NCBI GenBank assembly: GCA_964510535.1
Contig: CAZECG010000004.1
Coordinates: 46,634 to 110,633 of the forward strand
Direction of reading: 5' to 3'
DNA: 64,000 nucleotides
Source of the DNA: JAJPXC01 sp964510535
Lineage (GTDB): Bacteria; Bacteroidota; Bacteroidia; Bacteroidales; Muribaculaceae
This document shows positions 45,307 through 54,061 of the stretch, in pieces. The notes under the pieces are model-generated. The model was not told the origin of the DNA. It worked only from the letters and a program-made list of their open reading frames with translations, and searched no databases. How positions within the stretch are numbered: position 1 is the first letter of the stretch; each line of letters starts with the position of its first letter. A program made the translations under genes and the position numbers.

Positions 45307-45342
45307 TTATGTTTGAACGAATTGGCACATTGTTTGCACCGA

Positions 45343-45374
45343 CAAAGTTAGCAGTTATGCCCTTCAATTGCAAA
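45343..45374 (-). promoter_or_regulatory. Promoter of the DUF5106-mnmA run (TTTG, 20 nt, TAACTTTG)
   Basis: On the minus strand TTTG at 45374-45371 is followed after 20 nt by TAACTTTG at 45350-45343, 36 nt before the ATG. Confidence 0.62.
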
Positions 45375-45453
45375 TGTTCATATAAAACATTATCGGGGGC
45401 TGATTGTTAAAGTTAATAAAGAAACTAATAACAATCTATCATACTCACGAGTT

Positions 45454-48042
45454 ATGAATTTCAACAATTTTACAATCAAGTCGCAGGAAGCTATTCAGAA
45501 GGCCGTCGAGATTACACGGTCGTCGGGAAGTCAGGCGATTGAGCCTGTCCACCTGCTTAAAGCCGTAGTGGCCGAGGGAGAATCGTTGGTAAAATTCATC
45601 TTTCAGAAAATCGGGGCGAATGTAAGTCAGCTTGATACGCTGCTCGACCGCGAAATAGCCGCATTACCTAAAGTTTCAGGAGGCGAACCTTACCTAAGTC
45701 GTACTTCCAACGACGTACTTCAGAAAGCTCTCGACATCGCCAAGCAGAACGGTGACGAGTATGTTACGCTCGAAGCGTTGCTGATGGCACTGTTTGTCAT
45801 TAACAGCCCAGCTTCAACATTTTTGAAAGATGCAGGCTTGAACGAAAAAGAGCTTAAAACCGCAATCGCCGAGTTGCGCAAAGGTAAGAAAGCTACCGAC
45901 CAGGGTGCTGAGGAAACCTATAACGCATTGAGTAAATATGCTATCAACTTAAATGAGCGTGCCCGCTCCGGCAAGCTCGACCCTGTTATAGGGCGTGACG
46001 AGGAAATACGCCGAGTGCTTCAGATACTGAGCCGACGCACCAAAAACAATCCCATGCTTATCGGTGAGCCCGGTACGGGTAAAACCGCAATCGCTGAGGG
46101 GTTGGCTATGCGTATAGTGCGTGGCGATGTTCCTGAAAATTTGCGCTCGAAACAGATTTTCTCATTAGATATGGGTGCGCTTGTTGCCGGAGCTAAATAT
46201 AAAGGCGAATTTGAGGAACGTTTGAAAGCCATAGTCAATGAGGTAACCCAAAGCGATGGTGAAATTATACTTTTCATTGACGAGATTCACACCTTGGTGG
46301 GAGCCGGAAAGGGTGAGGGTGCGATGGATGCGGCCAACATACTCAAGCCTGCGCTCGCACGTGGGGAGCTGCGCAGCATCGGTGCGACCACGCTCGATGA
46401 GTACCAGAAATATTTTGAAAAAGACAAGGCCCTCGAACGCCGTTTCCAAAAAGTGATGGTCGACGAACCCGACGAGACGAGCTCGATAGCAATACTTCGA
46501 GGATTGAAGGAGCGTTATGAAAATCACCACAAGGTGCGTATCCGCGACGAAGCGATTATCGCCGCCGTGCAACTATCGGAGCGTTACATCACCGACCGTT
46601 TTCTCCCCGACAAGGCTATAGACTTAATCGACGAAGCAGCCTCAAAGTTGAAACTCGAGATTGACTCAGTGCCGCAGGCACTTGACGACATTACTCGCCA
46701 AATAGCACAAAAAGAGATTGAACGCGAAGCAATCAAGCGTGAGGGCGACAAGGAGAAAGTCAAGGAGATTGAAAAGGATATCGCTTCACTCCGAGACGAG
46801 GAAAAGGAATACACCGCCAAGTGGAAAGCCGAGAAAGACCTTATTAACCGCATACAGCAGAATAAAATCGACATCGAGCAACTTAATTTTGAAGCTGACC
46901 GAGCCGAGCGTGAAGGCGACTATGCCAAAGTTGCCGAAATACGATATTCTCGAGTTCAACAAAAGGAAAAGGAGAATGTCGATATTCAGCAGCAGCTCAA
47001 AATGATGCAGGGCGAAAAGGCCCTCATCAAGGAGGAAGTCGATGCGGGGGATATTGCGGATATCGTGTCGCGATGGACCGGTATCCCCGTCAACAAGATG
47101 GTCCAGAGCGAAAAAGATAAACTGCTGCATCTTGAGGAAGAGTTGCATCGCAGGGTGGTCGGTCAAGATGAAGCAATCGCGGCTATAGCTGATGCTGTAC
47201 GCCGCAGCCGAGCCGGCCTAAATGACCCGCGTCGACCTATCGGTTCGTTTATATTCTTAGGCACAACCGGTGTAGGTAAAACGGAACTTGCCAAAGCGTT
47301 GGCTGAATATCTGTTTGACGACGAGAATATGATGACCCGTATTGACATGAGTGAATATCAGGAGAAACACTCCGTGTCGCGGCTTGTCGGAGCACCTCCG
47401 GGATATGTGGGATATGACGAAGGCGGTCAACTCACCGAGGCTGTACGCCGTAAACCATACTCCGTTGTGCTGTTCGACGAGATTGAAAAGGCTCATCCCG
47501 ATGTGTTTAATATCCTGTTGCAAGTGCTTGACGATGGACGTTTGACCGACAATAAGGGGCGCTTTGTAAACTTCAAGAACACCATCATAATCATGACTTC
47601 AAATATGGGTTCGCCGCTCATTCGTGAAAATTTCGCGAAAATGACAGATGACAACCGTTTTGAAACCATAGAAAAGACTAAAAATGAGGTGCTTGAAATG
47701 CTTAAGCAGACGATAAGACCGGAGTTCTTGAATCGTATCGACGAGATAATAATGTTCACACCTCTTAGCGAAAGCGAAATCGAGCAAATAGTCCGTCTCC
47801 AGGTCGATGGCATAAGCAAAATGCTCGAGCGCAACGGAGTCACACTTGAGGTTACCCCGGCGGCAATCCACTATCTGGCCGAGGAGGGTTATGACCCCGA
47901 ATTTGGAGCGCGACCTGTTAAGCGAGTGCTTCACCGCATGATTCTAAATAGATTGTCGAAAGACATACTTGCTCAACGCATCGACAAAGACCGTCCTATA
48001 ATTATCGATGTTAATGATAATGAACTGACCTTTAAAAATTAA
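45454..48042 (+). CDS. clpB: ATP-dependent disaggregase ClpB
   Basis: An 862-residue Hsp100 chaperone that pulls polypeptides out of aggregates with DnaK. The N-domain is about 1-145. AAA-1 has Walker A GEPGTGKT at 204-211 and FIDEIHTLVGAG; the coiled-coil M-domain at about 405-525 separates it from AAA-2 with Walker A GTTGVGKT at 603-610, the pore loop GAPPGYVGYDEGG and VVLFDEIEKAH. The M-domain and lack of a ClpP-binding IGF loop distinguish ClpB from ClpA/C. No recognisable TAnnTTTG precedes it. Confidence 0.98.
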   Translation: MNFNNFTIKSQEAIQKAVEITRSSGSQAIEPVHLLKAVVAEGESLVKFIFQKIGANVSQLDTLLDREIAALPKVSGGEPYLSRTSNDVLQKALDIAKQNGDEYVTLEALLMALFVINSPASTFLKDAGLNEKELKTAIAELRKGKKATDQGAEETYNALSKYAINLNERARSGKLDPVIGRDEEIRRVLQILSRRTKNNPMLIGEPGTGKTAIAEGLAMRIVRGDVPENLRSKQIFSLDMGALVAGAKYKGEFEERLKAIVNEVTQSDGEIILFIDEIHTLVGAGKGEGAMDAANILKPALARGELRSIGATTLDEYQKYFEKDKALERRFQKVMVDEPDETSSIAILRGLKERYENHHKVRIRDEAIIAAVQLSERYITDRFLPDKAIDLIDEAASKLKLEIDSVPQALDDITRQIAQKEIEREAIKREGDKEKVKEIEKDIASLRDEEKEYTAKWKAEKDLINRIQQNKIDIEQLNFEADRAEREGDYAKVAEIRYSRVQQKEKENVDIQQQLKMMQGEKALIKEEVDAGDIADIVSRWTGIPVNKMVQSEKDKLLHLEEELHRRVVGQDEAIAAIADAVRRSRAGLNDPRRPIGSFIFLGTTGVGKTELAKALAEYLFDDENMMTRIDMSEYQEKHSVSRLVGAPPGYVGYDEGGQLTEAVRRKPYSVVLFDEIEKAHPDVFNILLQVLDDGRLTDNKGRFVNFKNTIIIMTSNMGSPLIRENFAKMTDDNRFETIEKTKNEVLEMLKQTIRPEFLNRIDEIIMFTPLSESEIEQIVRLQVDGISKMLERNGVTLEVTPAAIHYLAEEGYDPEFGARPVKRVLHRMILNRLSKDILAQRIDKDRPIIIDVNDNELTFKN

Positions 48043-48096
48043 AGCGACATGGACTGATTATATAATCAGCCGAAGATGACACTTAAAACTTAACAA

Positions 48097-48139
48097 AACA
48101 GCCCCCGAGCCGTTAGACAAAAACGATTCGGGGGTTGTT
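48097..48139. terminator. Terminator after clpB
   Basis: A GC-rich stem (CCCCCGA pairing with TCGGGGG, extended by AACA/TGTT with G-U pairs) around 11 nt, 55 bp after the clpB stop and facing the convergent OmpA-like gene. Confidence 0.72.
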
Positions 48140-48172
48140 ACGTTTAGTCGCTTTGTGGTTTGCTTTGCAATG

Positions 48173-48838
48173 CTAATCTTGAAATAGCTTTTTAGATTTT
48201 GCGAGGTTAATCATTTCATCGCTTGGAATCAAATACACCTCCATGCGGCGATTGATGCTGCGATTTACCCTTGAATTGTTTGGGACTAAAGGCGCGTCGC
48301 CACCCTCAGGATAGCCGACGAGCATTGAAGCGTCATTTGCGTTATCGTCAAACCAATCATAGATTGCCGTGACTCTTAAATCAGTTAATTTATGCTGATA
48401 AGATTCTGAACCGGTGTCGTCGCTATGAATTGCGAAAACCGTTTTAAATTTTGTGTCGTCGACAAATTGAGTCAGCGGTTTTAGCAATTTTGAGGCTTGT
48501 TGCATCAGCAGGGTATCGTTTGGCAAAAACAGCTCATCGGTAGGCACGGTTACGATTAGAACTTCACCATTGCGCTTGTTCTCCACGCGGTAGTTGCGCT
48601 TGGTCAACTCAACAGCCAAGTCGTACATATACCGTTTGATTACGTCATGCTGTTTATTACCCACTTTGGGCGTTGCTATGTTTGTATCTAAGTCTAAATC
48701 AAAAATATCAATTGAATCGGCTGCGCCTTGGTCAACTTTAAGTTCACCGCCGTCAAAAGGGATTGGGGCGGCATTTATTGTCGGAGTCGACAACGATGCG
48801 GTAAATATAGCAGCTAAGAGTTTAAACCTGCGCGTCAT
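48173..48838 (-). CDS. OmpA-family domain protein, exported
   Basis: A 221-residue exported protein, signal peptide about 1-23 (MTRRFKLLAAIFTASLSTPT). The mature part contains an OmpA C-terminal-like peptidoglycan-binding domain at about 85-205: TDELFLPNDTLLMQQASKLLKPL, split at the strand turn, then LTDLRVTAIYDWF and NSRVNRSINRRMEVYL with the conserved N-RR-E end. The D/R residues expected to hold diaminopimelate are partly kept (LTDLR). It overlaps the preceding small acidic gene by 4 nt. Confidence 0.85.
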   Translation of the reverse strand: MTRRFKLLAAIFTASLSTPTINAAPIPFDGGELKVDQGAADSIDIFDLDLDTNIATPKVGNKQHDVIKRYMYDLAVELTKRNYRVENKRNGEVLIVTVPTDELFLPNDTLLMQQASKLLKPLTQFVDDTKFKTVFAIHSDDTGSESYQHKLTDLRVTAIYDWFDDNANDASMLVGYPEGGDAPLVPNNSRVNRSINRRMEVYLIPSDEMINLAKSKKLFQD

Positions 48839-49140
48839 TCTTCCTCCTCATCTTCTATAGAGTCCTCATAATCGAGTTCGGCATTGACTATGATTTCCAC
48901 GTATTCCTCTTTAACCCGGTTGCCTTTGTCTTTTTTGAGCAGGCGTTTTACGAAGTCAAGAAGATGGTCGGGGTCGAGTTCGTCATCGCTGTCAATATCA
49001 ATGTCGAGCAATCCGTTTTGCTCATAGTAGTCCCAGATGATGTCGATAACGTTCAGCAAGTCGTCGTCGCTATAAGTCACTCCGGCTTTTTGATTAAGCA
49101 CGTCGTTGATATATTTAACAGCGTTATTTTCGTCGTACAT
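48835..49140 (-). CDS. Small acidic protein, unknown function
   Basis: A 101-residue cytosolic protein starting MYDENNAVKYINDVL (an alternative ATG 12 nt upstream adds four residues). It is helical and highly acidic, with DIDIDSDDELDPDHLLDF in the middle and an all-acidic tail DSIEDEEEE. No family recognised with certainty. The stop overlaps the OmpA-like start (ATGA), so translation of the exported protein should depend on it. Confidence 0.72.
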   Translation of the reverse strand: MYDENNAVKYINDVLNQKAGVTYSDDDLLNVIDIIWDYYEQNGLLDIDIDSDDELDPDHLLDFVKRLLKKDKGNRVKEEYVEIIVNAELDYEDSIEDEEEE

Positions 49141-49261
49141 AGTTAGTTGCATTTAAGTTTGGTTAGCTAAGTTACGAATTAATCGTAACTAATCGTTCAA
49201 ACTCAGCATTATTTTGATTTTTTTACATGTCGTTTAGTCTGAAACGGATGCTTAATAGGCG

Positions 49262-50368
49262 TTAGCGTTGCATGAGCATCTGTTTTAAAACCGGCGCTAA
49301 CGAGTTGGCAAAATGGGTGAATCCCAAATCGGTCATGTGATAATTGTCGATTGTGCCGTCGACGCAATCGCCCAAAATCTTTTCGCCCTCGAAGTATGAC
49401 ACATATTTGTCGCCCGATTTAATAAGTTCATCGTAGAATGAGCGTAACGCTTTGTTTTTCTCGGTAACGGTCGCCAGGGTTTCTTGATTGAAGCGCATCA
49501 GCGGGAAAATGGGACTTTCTACGAGCAAGATTGGCACTTGCGGGTGGCTGTCGCGAATTGTCTTGTAGAAGGCCGGCATTCGCTCAATCAATTCGGGAGT
49601 TTTCAAGTTGGGTAGTGGGTCTATAACAATGACACCAGGGTCTTTGACACTTGCTATCAATTGAGCTATTTCGATGTCAAGTTTAGCGTTTCCGCTGAAT
49701 CCGAGATTGATAACCTGGCGATTTAATTTGCGCTCGATTATCGATGAGTGGCACATCCCCGGCCGTGTAGCGCATCCGCCTTGCATTATGCTTGTTCCGT
49801 ACATTATGATAGGCTGCTCGAGTTGCGGTGAATTTAACTCCGGCTGCAACACCACAGCGGCCGAGTCAACGCCGATGCGCAGCGAGTCAACGCCGTCATA
49901 CAACGACAAATATAGCATATATTCCCTCATCTCGGGCTTCATGTCGGTCATAATAACGGCACTGTTGTGGTTGTCGAGCAGCGACGGGCGGGCGCTGCCG
50001 AGCGTAGTCCATTCGCCATTATCATAAACATATAGGTCAAGTCCGCGGATGCCGGTTGCCGTCATGTGGTTCATACGGAATTTCTTGACCGATTTCCACT
50101 CTGCGCCAATGCTCGATGCGTCGCTTCTGAATCTAACGGCCAGTCCGGCTGAGTTTTGCCCTAAATTCCAAACTTCTTTGCGGATAACGTTCTCAAGCGA
50201 GTCGGGCAGGCGGGAATATAGCTTTTTAGCATCGGGAGCCAATGAGCCTATTAATGGTAATGTATCGGCATTTGTGTATTTAAGGTCCGATGGTTTGATT
50301 GCATAGGAATCAACTGTGGTTGTCATAGAGCTGATGGCAACCAATGCGCAAATAATATGTTTTCTCAT
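49262..50368 (-). CDS. SGNH/GDSL hydrolase with N-terminal beta domain
   Basis: A 368-residue exported esterase, signal peptide about 1-22. The N-terminal jelly-roll-like domain spans 25-180 (WNLGQNSAGLAVRFRSDAS). The SGNH hydrolase at 185-365 has block I MYGTSIMQGG with S193, block II NLGFSGNAKLD with G226, block III VIDPLPN with N254 and block V DNYH with D341/H344. This two-domain form in Bacteroidetes usually removes acetyl groups from polysaccharides; the substrate is not readable. It is monocistronic with a full promoter. Confidence 0.9.
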   Translation of the reverse strand: MRKHIICALVAISSMTTTVDSYAIKPSDLKYTNADTLPLIGSLAPDAKKLYSRLPDSLENVIRKEVWNLGQNSAGLAVRFRSDASSIGAEWKSVKKFRMNHMTATGIRGLDLYVYDNGEWTTLGSARPSLLDNHNSAVIMTDMKPEMREYMLYLSLYDGVDSLRIGVDSAAVVLQPELNSPQLEQPIIMYGTSIMQGGCATRPGMCHSSIIERKLNRQVINLGFSGNAKLDIEIAQLIASVKDPGVIVIDPLPNLKTPELIERMPAFYKTIRDSHPQVPILLVESPIFPLMRFNQETLATVTEKNKALRSFYDELIKSGDKYVSYFEGEKILGDCVDGTIDNYHMTDLGFTHFANSLAPVLKQMLMQR

Positions 50369-50392
50369 TTCTATTTAGATTTACCTTTTGTG

Positions 50393-50423
50393 CAAATTTA
50401 ACGACTAATTTTGACGCGACAAA
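50393..50423 (-). promoter_or_regulatory. Promoter of the SGNH hydrolase gene (TTTG, 19 nt, TAAATTTG)
   Basis: On the minus strand TTTG at 50423-50420, 19 nt, then TAAATTTG at 50400-50393, 24 nt before the ATG. Confidence 0.6.
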
Positions 50424-50605
50424 GTAAGGCGATAGATTATCTACGTTTTTGTGAAATTATTAATCATCGGTTTTTGCGTTTCCTCACCCTCAGCATTTGG
50501 ATAGGATACAGGTCAAAATAGGTAGATGGCTCCTGTGATTTTGCGAAACAGTCAGTTTATGCTAAAAAACATTATCCAACATAGCCATGCCAATAAAATT
50601 TTTAG

Positions 50606-50613
50606 TAACTTTG
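50606..50613 (+). promoter_or_regulatory. -7 box (TAACTTTG) upstream of the inverted repeat and lipoprotein
   Basis: TAACTTTG followed by CG matches the -7 element. Transcription from here would give a leader of about 320 nt containing the long hairpin. No -33 motif is seen. Confidence 0.4.
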
Positions 50614-50685
50614 CGCTCAGTTCACTGACCCAAAGAGTTGGCAGACGGTGAATAAGACATTAATACAAAAGGTGTTATTGAAATT

Positions 50686-50861
50686 TTATCTTCTAAAGTC
50701 AAACTTCGCAAATTTGGTTTTCCACGGAGATAAGGTCGGCAATAGCACCTGCATTGATTGCTTATACACTGCCGAAATTGGCAGATTATATAGCGAAATC
50801 GGTGTGGGGCTATTGTTTTATCCGTGGAATAGGTTATGCGAAGGCCTGACTTTAGGATAAG
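50686..50861. repeat. Long imperfect inverted repeat (possible structured leader RNA or MITE-like relic)
   Basis: Blocks of the left arm recur in reverse complement in the right arm and in the matching order: TTATC, CTAAAGTCA, TTCGCA, TTCCACGGA, GATAA, CAATAGC, ACC. The arms (about 50686-50748 and 50801-50861) are separated by about 50 nt, which holds a small CTGCC/GGCAG hairpin at 50769-50784. The paired blocks are separated by unequal spacers, as in a folded RNA or a decayed mobile element. Confidence 0.6.
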
Positions 50862-50941
50862 ACAAGATATAATCCTCGCACCTTTTACATCCATTCGTAA
50901 CCGTTTCTTTGAGGATTGGGAAACAACAAAACAATTTTAAA

Positions 50942-51304
50942 ATGAAGAAATTCAAATTTCTTGCGTTTGCACTCTTTGCAGTGCTGGCGTGTGTTAACTT
51001 CGCGTCATGCAGCGATGATGACGATGAGATTTCTGACAATTCAATTGTCGGTACATGGATTGAAAAAGGTGTTGATGATGGAGAAGCCTATGAAAACACC
51101 TGGATTTTCAACGAGAATGGAACAGGTGCTGCATTGTGGAATGATGATAATCTTGAGAGTTTCAGTTATGTTTATACTAAGCCTAAGTTGACTATCGAAT
51201 GGGACTATGGCGAAACCGAAATCCTATCTGTTGAATGGATAAATAAAAATACTATTCGACTTTATGATAATGATGGTGAAGATTTCACCATATCACGCCA
51301 ATAA
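50942..51304 (+). CDS. Small lipocalin-like lipoprotein
   Basis: A 120-residue exported lipoprotein. The ATG at 50942 gives signal MKKFKFLAFALFAVLACVNF and lipobox FASC, followed by the surface-export-like acidic stretch SDDDDE right after the Cys. The mature part is a short beta-barrel-like domain: SIVGTWIEKGVDDGEAYENT, TWIFNENGTGAALW and TIRLYDNDGEDFTIS, similar to lipocalin-like DUF families of Bacteroidetes. The acidic run after the lipid Cys resembles the lipoprotein surface-export signal. Terminator follows. Confidence 0.8.
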   Translation: MKKFKFLAFALFAVLACVNFASCSDDDDEISDNSIVGTWIEKGVDDGEAYENTWIFNENGTGAALWNDDNLESFSYVYTKPKLTIEWDYGETEILSVEWINKNTIRLYDNDGEDFTISRQ

Positions 51305-51330
51305 CAACCAAACTTCTTTATTATCTCATA

Positions 51331-51368
51331 GAGGCTGTGTCGTAAAACCTTAATAACGACACAGCCTC
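51331..51368. terminator. Terminator between lipoprotein and GNAT genes
   Basis: A perfect 13-bp inverted repeat GAGGCTGTGTCGT around 12 nt, lying 27 bp after the lipoprotein stop and between convergent genes. A clear U-tract is lacking. Confidence 0.65.
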
Positions 51369-51438
51369 CTCATTCTGTGACAGTCAACGACGCCGCAATC
51401 TGAAAGATTGCTTTTGCCACATCTCTCTACCTATGGGA

Positions 51439-51975
51439 TTATTTATTGGTGAGTGCCGAAGGTAGCAGCAATTCATAGTCTGCCACATCAAGAATCTGAT
51501 TGAGCTTGAATCCGACTTTCTCAAAAAACGAGACCTGGCGGAACCCAAGACGGCGGTGGAACTCTATGCTGCCGATGTTGCTGCCGGTGATGCAGGCTAT
51601 CAAGGCGAAATATCCCTGTCGGCTACATTCGGCAATCAGTTTTTCCATCAGTTTGCGGCCGATTCCGCGGCGCAGATAATCATCTCTGAGGTAGATTGTG
51701 GTCTCAAGCGTTTTCTCATAAGCGGCACGTTCTTTCCACGGATGGGCGTAGCAGTATCCGGCTAATATGCCGTCAGTTTCATAGACATAGTAGGGGAATC
51801 GCGCTGAGATTTCGTTGATGCGTTGTCTCATTTCGTCAACCGATAGCGGCACGGTCTCAAACGTCGCGACACTCTCGGTTACATAGCGGTTATAGATCGC
51901 AGTGATTGCCTCTGCGTCAGCGACGGTCACGAGTCTGATGCGCTCGGCGGGATCGGTGTTGTCGGAGTGATTCAC
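51439..51975 (-). CDS. GNAT acetyltransferase, phosphinothricin acetyltransferase-like
   Basis: A 178-residue N-acetyltransferase. Motifs: RLVTVADAEAITAIYNRYV at the start, ATFETVPLS, then GYCYAHPWKERAAYEKTLET, the acetyl-CoA loop RRGIGRKLMEKL at about 117-128 and NIGSIEFHRRLGFRQVSFFEKVG near the end, the arrangement seen in Pat/YncA-type enzymes. The start codon is GTG, overlapping the rimM stop as GTGA. True substrate unknown; such enzymes often act on methionine sulfoximine-like or other amino compounds. Confidence 0.9.
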   Translation of the reverse strand: MNHSDNTDPAERIRLVTVADAEAITAIYNRYVTESVATFETVPLSVDEMRQRINEISARFPYYVYETDGILAGYCYAHPWKERAAYEKTLETTIYLRDDYLRRGIGRKLMEKLIAECSRQGYFALIACITGSNIGSIEFHRRLGFRQVSFFEKVGFKLNQILDVADYELLLPSALTNK

Positions 51976-52514
51976 AGGTCGAGCAATCCGTCGGGAAGCG
52001 ACATCGTGATAATGTGGCTTTCGGTGTCGATTCCTGTAATAAATTCGTCGGCGACGGGAACGTAAGAGGTGTTGCCGTCTTTATCGGTGATGATAAACAG
52101 CAGATTGTCGGTCGACGAATCGACATCGGTAATTTCACCTATTGTTTTGCCGTCGGTCGTAACTTTGAATCCGATAAGGTCTTCGGCGTAAAAGCCCTCG
52201 TCGTCGTGGTCGCAGTCGTCAGAGCCGTCAGACGATATTGCAGGGTCGCTTTTAAGTGCGTAGACGGCCTTGCCGCATAGCTCCTTTGCGTCCTTCTCGT
52301 CATTGATGCCGTCGATTGTGACGAGCACCGATTCGCTTCCGCGTTGTCTGACGCTATCAATGAAGAATGGGACATAAATCCCGTCAATATCCATCACGAT
52401 GCAGCGCAGACCCTCAAAATCCACGTCTCGGTTTATAGCAGTGACAATCTCGCCGTTGATGCCGTGAGGCTTTATCGCGCGTCCAATTTCGGTTAGCTCG
52501 GCACGGGTAATCAT
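51972..52514 (-). CDS. rimM: Ribosome maturation factor RimM
   Basis: A 180-residue 16S-processing factor that binds S19 during 30S assembly. The N-terminal RimM fold has IGRAIKPHGINGEIVTAI, and the C-terminal PRC-barrel contains DLIGFKVTTDGKTIGEITDV and YVPVADEFITGID, ending in the family-typical LPDGLLDL. An acidic insertion SSDGSDDCDHDDEG sits between the domains. It overlaps its neighbours by 4 nt on both sides. Confidence 0.95.
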   Translation of the reverse strand: MITRAELTEIGRAIKPHGINGEIVTAINRDVDFEGLRCIVMDIDGIYVPFFIDSVRQRGSESVLVTIDGINDEKDAKELCGKAVYALKSDPAISSDGSDDCDHDDEGFYAEDLIGFKVTTDGKTIGEITDVDSSTDNLLFIITDKDGNTSYVPVADEFITGIDTESHIITMSLPDGLLDL

Positions 52515-53104
52515 CTCTTCTTTTTCTTTTTGCCTGATGTGGGGGCGGGGGCTATCTCCTTGAATAAATGCAGGTGATATGTGGCGGGGTCGAGGCGTAT
52601 GGCACCGTGCGAATAGTTCGCCAAATCGTTCAATATCTTCGCATCATCCACTCCGTCGCTATTGACGGCGAGCATTAGCTTTTTCATGTGATTGGCAATC
52701 AGTGAGATTAGAGCGTCGCGTTCCTCGCCGGGTTCCAAGGTCGCCGCCTTGGCTATCATAAGCTCGATGTGGCGGCCATAGTGGCGGTAGCGTATGGGCG
52801 ACAGATGGTAGTCTACCTTGTCGGGAAGCGTCTGAAGGTTTTCAGCTTTGACTACATCGCAGGGATAGTCAATGTCGAGTTTGAAATCAGACATTATGGC
52901 AAGATGGTCCCACAGCTTGTGTTTGAAATCTTCTACGTCGCGTAGATGAGGAAAAAGACTGCCCATGGTGTTGATTATTGAGTAAGCACACTTGGTGCGT
53001 TCCTCGCGGTCCTGAATAGTAAGGCAATAATCTACCATTCGCTGGATATTGCGGCCATATTCAGGCAGAATTAGTCTCTTTAGCTGGGTGTTATAGCTTA
53101 ACAT
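52511..53104 (-). CDS. DUF4290 domain-containing protein
   Basis: A 197-residue mostly helical cytosolic protein: LSYNTQLKRLILPEYGRNIQ, MVDYCLTIQDREERTKCA, MGSLFPHLRDVEDFKHKLWDHL and a lysine-rich tail GKKKKKR. It matches DUF4290, restricted to Bacteroidetes, function unknown. It starts 33 bp after fabG and overlaps rimM by 4 nt, so a link to ribosome assembly can be guessed from context only. Confidence 0.92.
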   Translation of the reverse strand: MLSYNTQLKRLILPEYGRNIQRMVDYCLTIQDREERTKCAYSIINTMGSLFPHLRDVEDFKHKLWDHLAIMSDFKLDIDYPCDVVKAENLQTLPDKVDYHLSPIRYRHYGRHIELMIAKAATLEPGEERDALISLIANHMKKLMLAVNSDGVDDAKILNDLANYSHGAIRLDPATYHLHLFKEIAPAPTSGKKKKKR

Positions 53105-53137
53105 GAGCAGTCTTTTTGATTATGTGATTGGGGTTGA

Positions 53138-53884
53138 TTACATATTCATGCCGCCGTCGACCTGGATAACTTGGCCGGTGACATAGCTTGACATATCTGA
53201 AGCGAGGAAAGTGGCAACGTTAGCGATATCCTCGACTTTGCCGCCGCGGCGCAAGGGGATTTTCTTCTCCCACTCTTTGCGAACCTCTTCGGGAAGGGCT
53301 GCCGTCATAGCGGTCTCGATGAAGCCGGGGGCAATAGCGTTGGCGCGGATGCCGCGAGAGCCGACTTCCTGGGCGATACTCTTGGCCAAGGCGATAAGAC
53401 CCGCTTTTGATGCCGCGTAGTTCGACTGTCCGGCGTTGCCGTGTACGCCCACGACCGATGCCATGTTGATGATGCTGCCTGAACGTTGGCGCAACATTAT
53501 GGGAAGCACGGCGTTGATGAAGTTGAACGCGCTTTTGAGGTTGACTGCGATGACTGCGTCCCACTGCTGCTCGGTCATTCTCATCATAAGGCCGTCCTTA
53601 GTGATACCTGCGTTGTTGACGAGGATGTCGATTGAGCCGAAATCTTTGTGGATTTCAGTGATTACTTCTTTAGTTTGAGTGAAGTCGGCCGCATTTGAAG
53701 CGTAGCCTTTGGCTTTAACGCCAAGTGCTGCAATCTCATTTTCGGTCTCTTTGCCGTTTTCATCGATTACTAAGTCAGTAAACGCTATATTCGCACCCTC
53801 CTGAGCAAACTTCAAGGCGAGAGCCTTGCCGATACCGCGGGCTGCGCCGGTGATAACGGCTGTTTTTCCTTCAAGTAATTTCAT
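53138..53884 (-). CDS. fabG: 3-oxoacyl-[acyl-carrier-protein] reductase
   Basis: A 248-residue short-chain dehydrogenase that reduces beta-ketoacyl-ACP with NADPH in fatty-acid elongation. NADPH site TGAARGIG at 12-19, NNAGITKDGLMMRM (FabG signature) at about 90-103, catalytic S143/Y156/K160 in NMASVVGVHGN and SNYAASK, and the C-terminal GQVIQVDGGMNM. It heads the run fabG-DUF4290-rimM-GNAT from a full promoter. Confidence 0.95.
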   Translation of the reverse strand: MKLLEGKTAVITGAARGIGKALALKFAQEGANIAFTDLVIDENGKETENEIAALGVKAKGYASNAADFTQTKEVITEIHKDFGSIDILVNNAGITKDGLMMRMTEQQWDAVIAVNLKSAFNFINAVLPIMLRQRSGSIINMASVVGVHGNAGQSNYAASKAGLIALAKSIAQEVGSRGIRANAIAPGFIETAMTAALPEEVRKEWEKKIPLRRGGKVEDIANVATFLASDMSSYVTGQVIQVDGGMNM

Positions 53885-53910
53885 ATTACGTTTTGAATTA
53901 ATTTAGACTG

Positions 53911-53941
53911 CAAAGTTACGATTTTATGCGCTATCATGCAA
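53911..53941 (-). promoter_or_regulatory. Promoter of the fabG run (TTG, 20 nt, TAACTTTG)
   Basis: On the minus strand TTG at 53941-53939, 20 nt, then TAACTTTG at 53918-53911, 27 nt before the fabG ATG. Confidence 0.65.
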
Positions 53942-54061
53942 TTTTTTAAATTTTCACTATAAATACTCAGCATGAATAGCCGCCTAAAATGCCCAATCAA
54001 GCTGATGGGTGGGAAATGGCGGTTGCCGATGCCGGCTTCCCGCATATAATAGCCAGTGGGG

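Larger units (their letters stand above)
50369..50941. other. 573-bp region between SGNH gene and small lipoprotein
   Basis: No supported gene. It holds the SGNH promoter, about 180 bp without features, a TAACTTTG box at 50606 on plus, and then the long imperfect inverted repeat at 50686-50861 inside what would be the leader of the lipoprotein gene. A 70-codon GTG frame crosses the repeat but looks coincidental. Confidence 0.6.

Noticed and set aside
50648..50860. 70-codon frame with GTG start in the lipoprotein leader
   Set aside because: It runs through both arms of the inverted repeat, so its sequence is dictated by the pairing; no recognisable protein features, and it ends well before the lipoprotein start.
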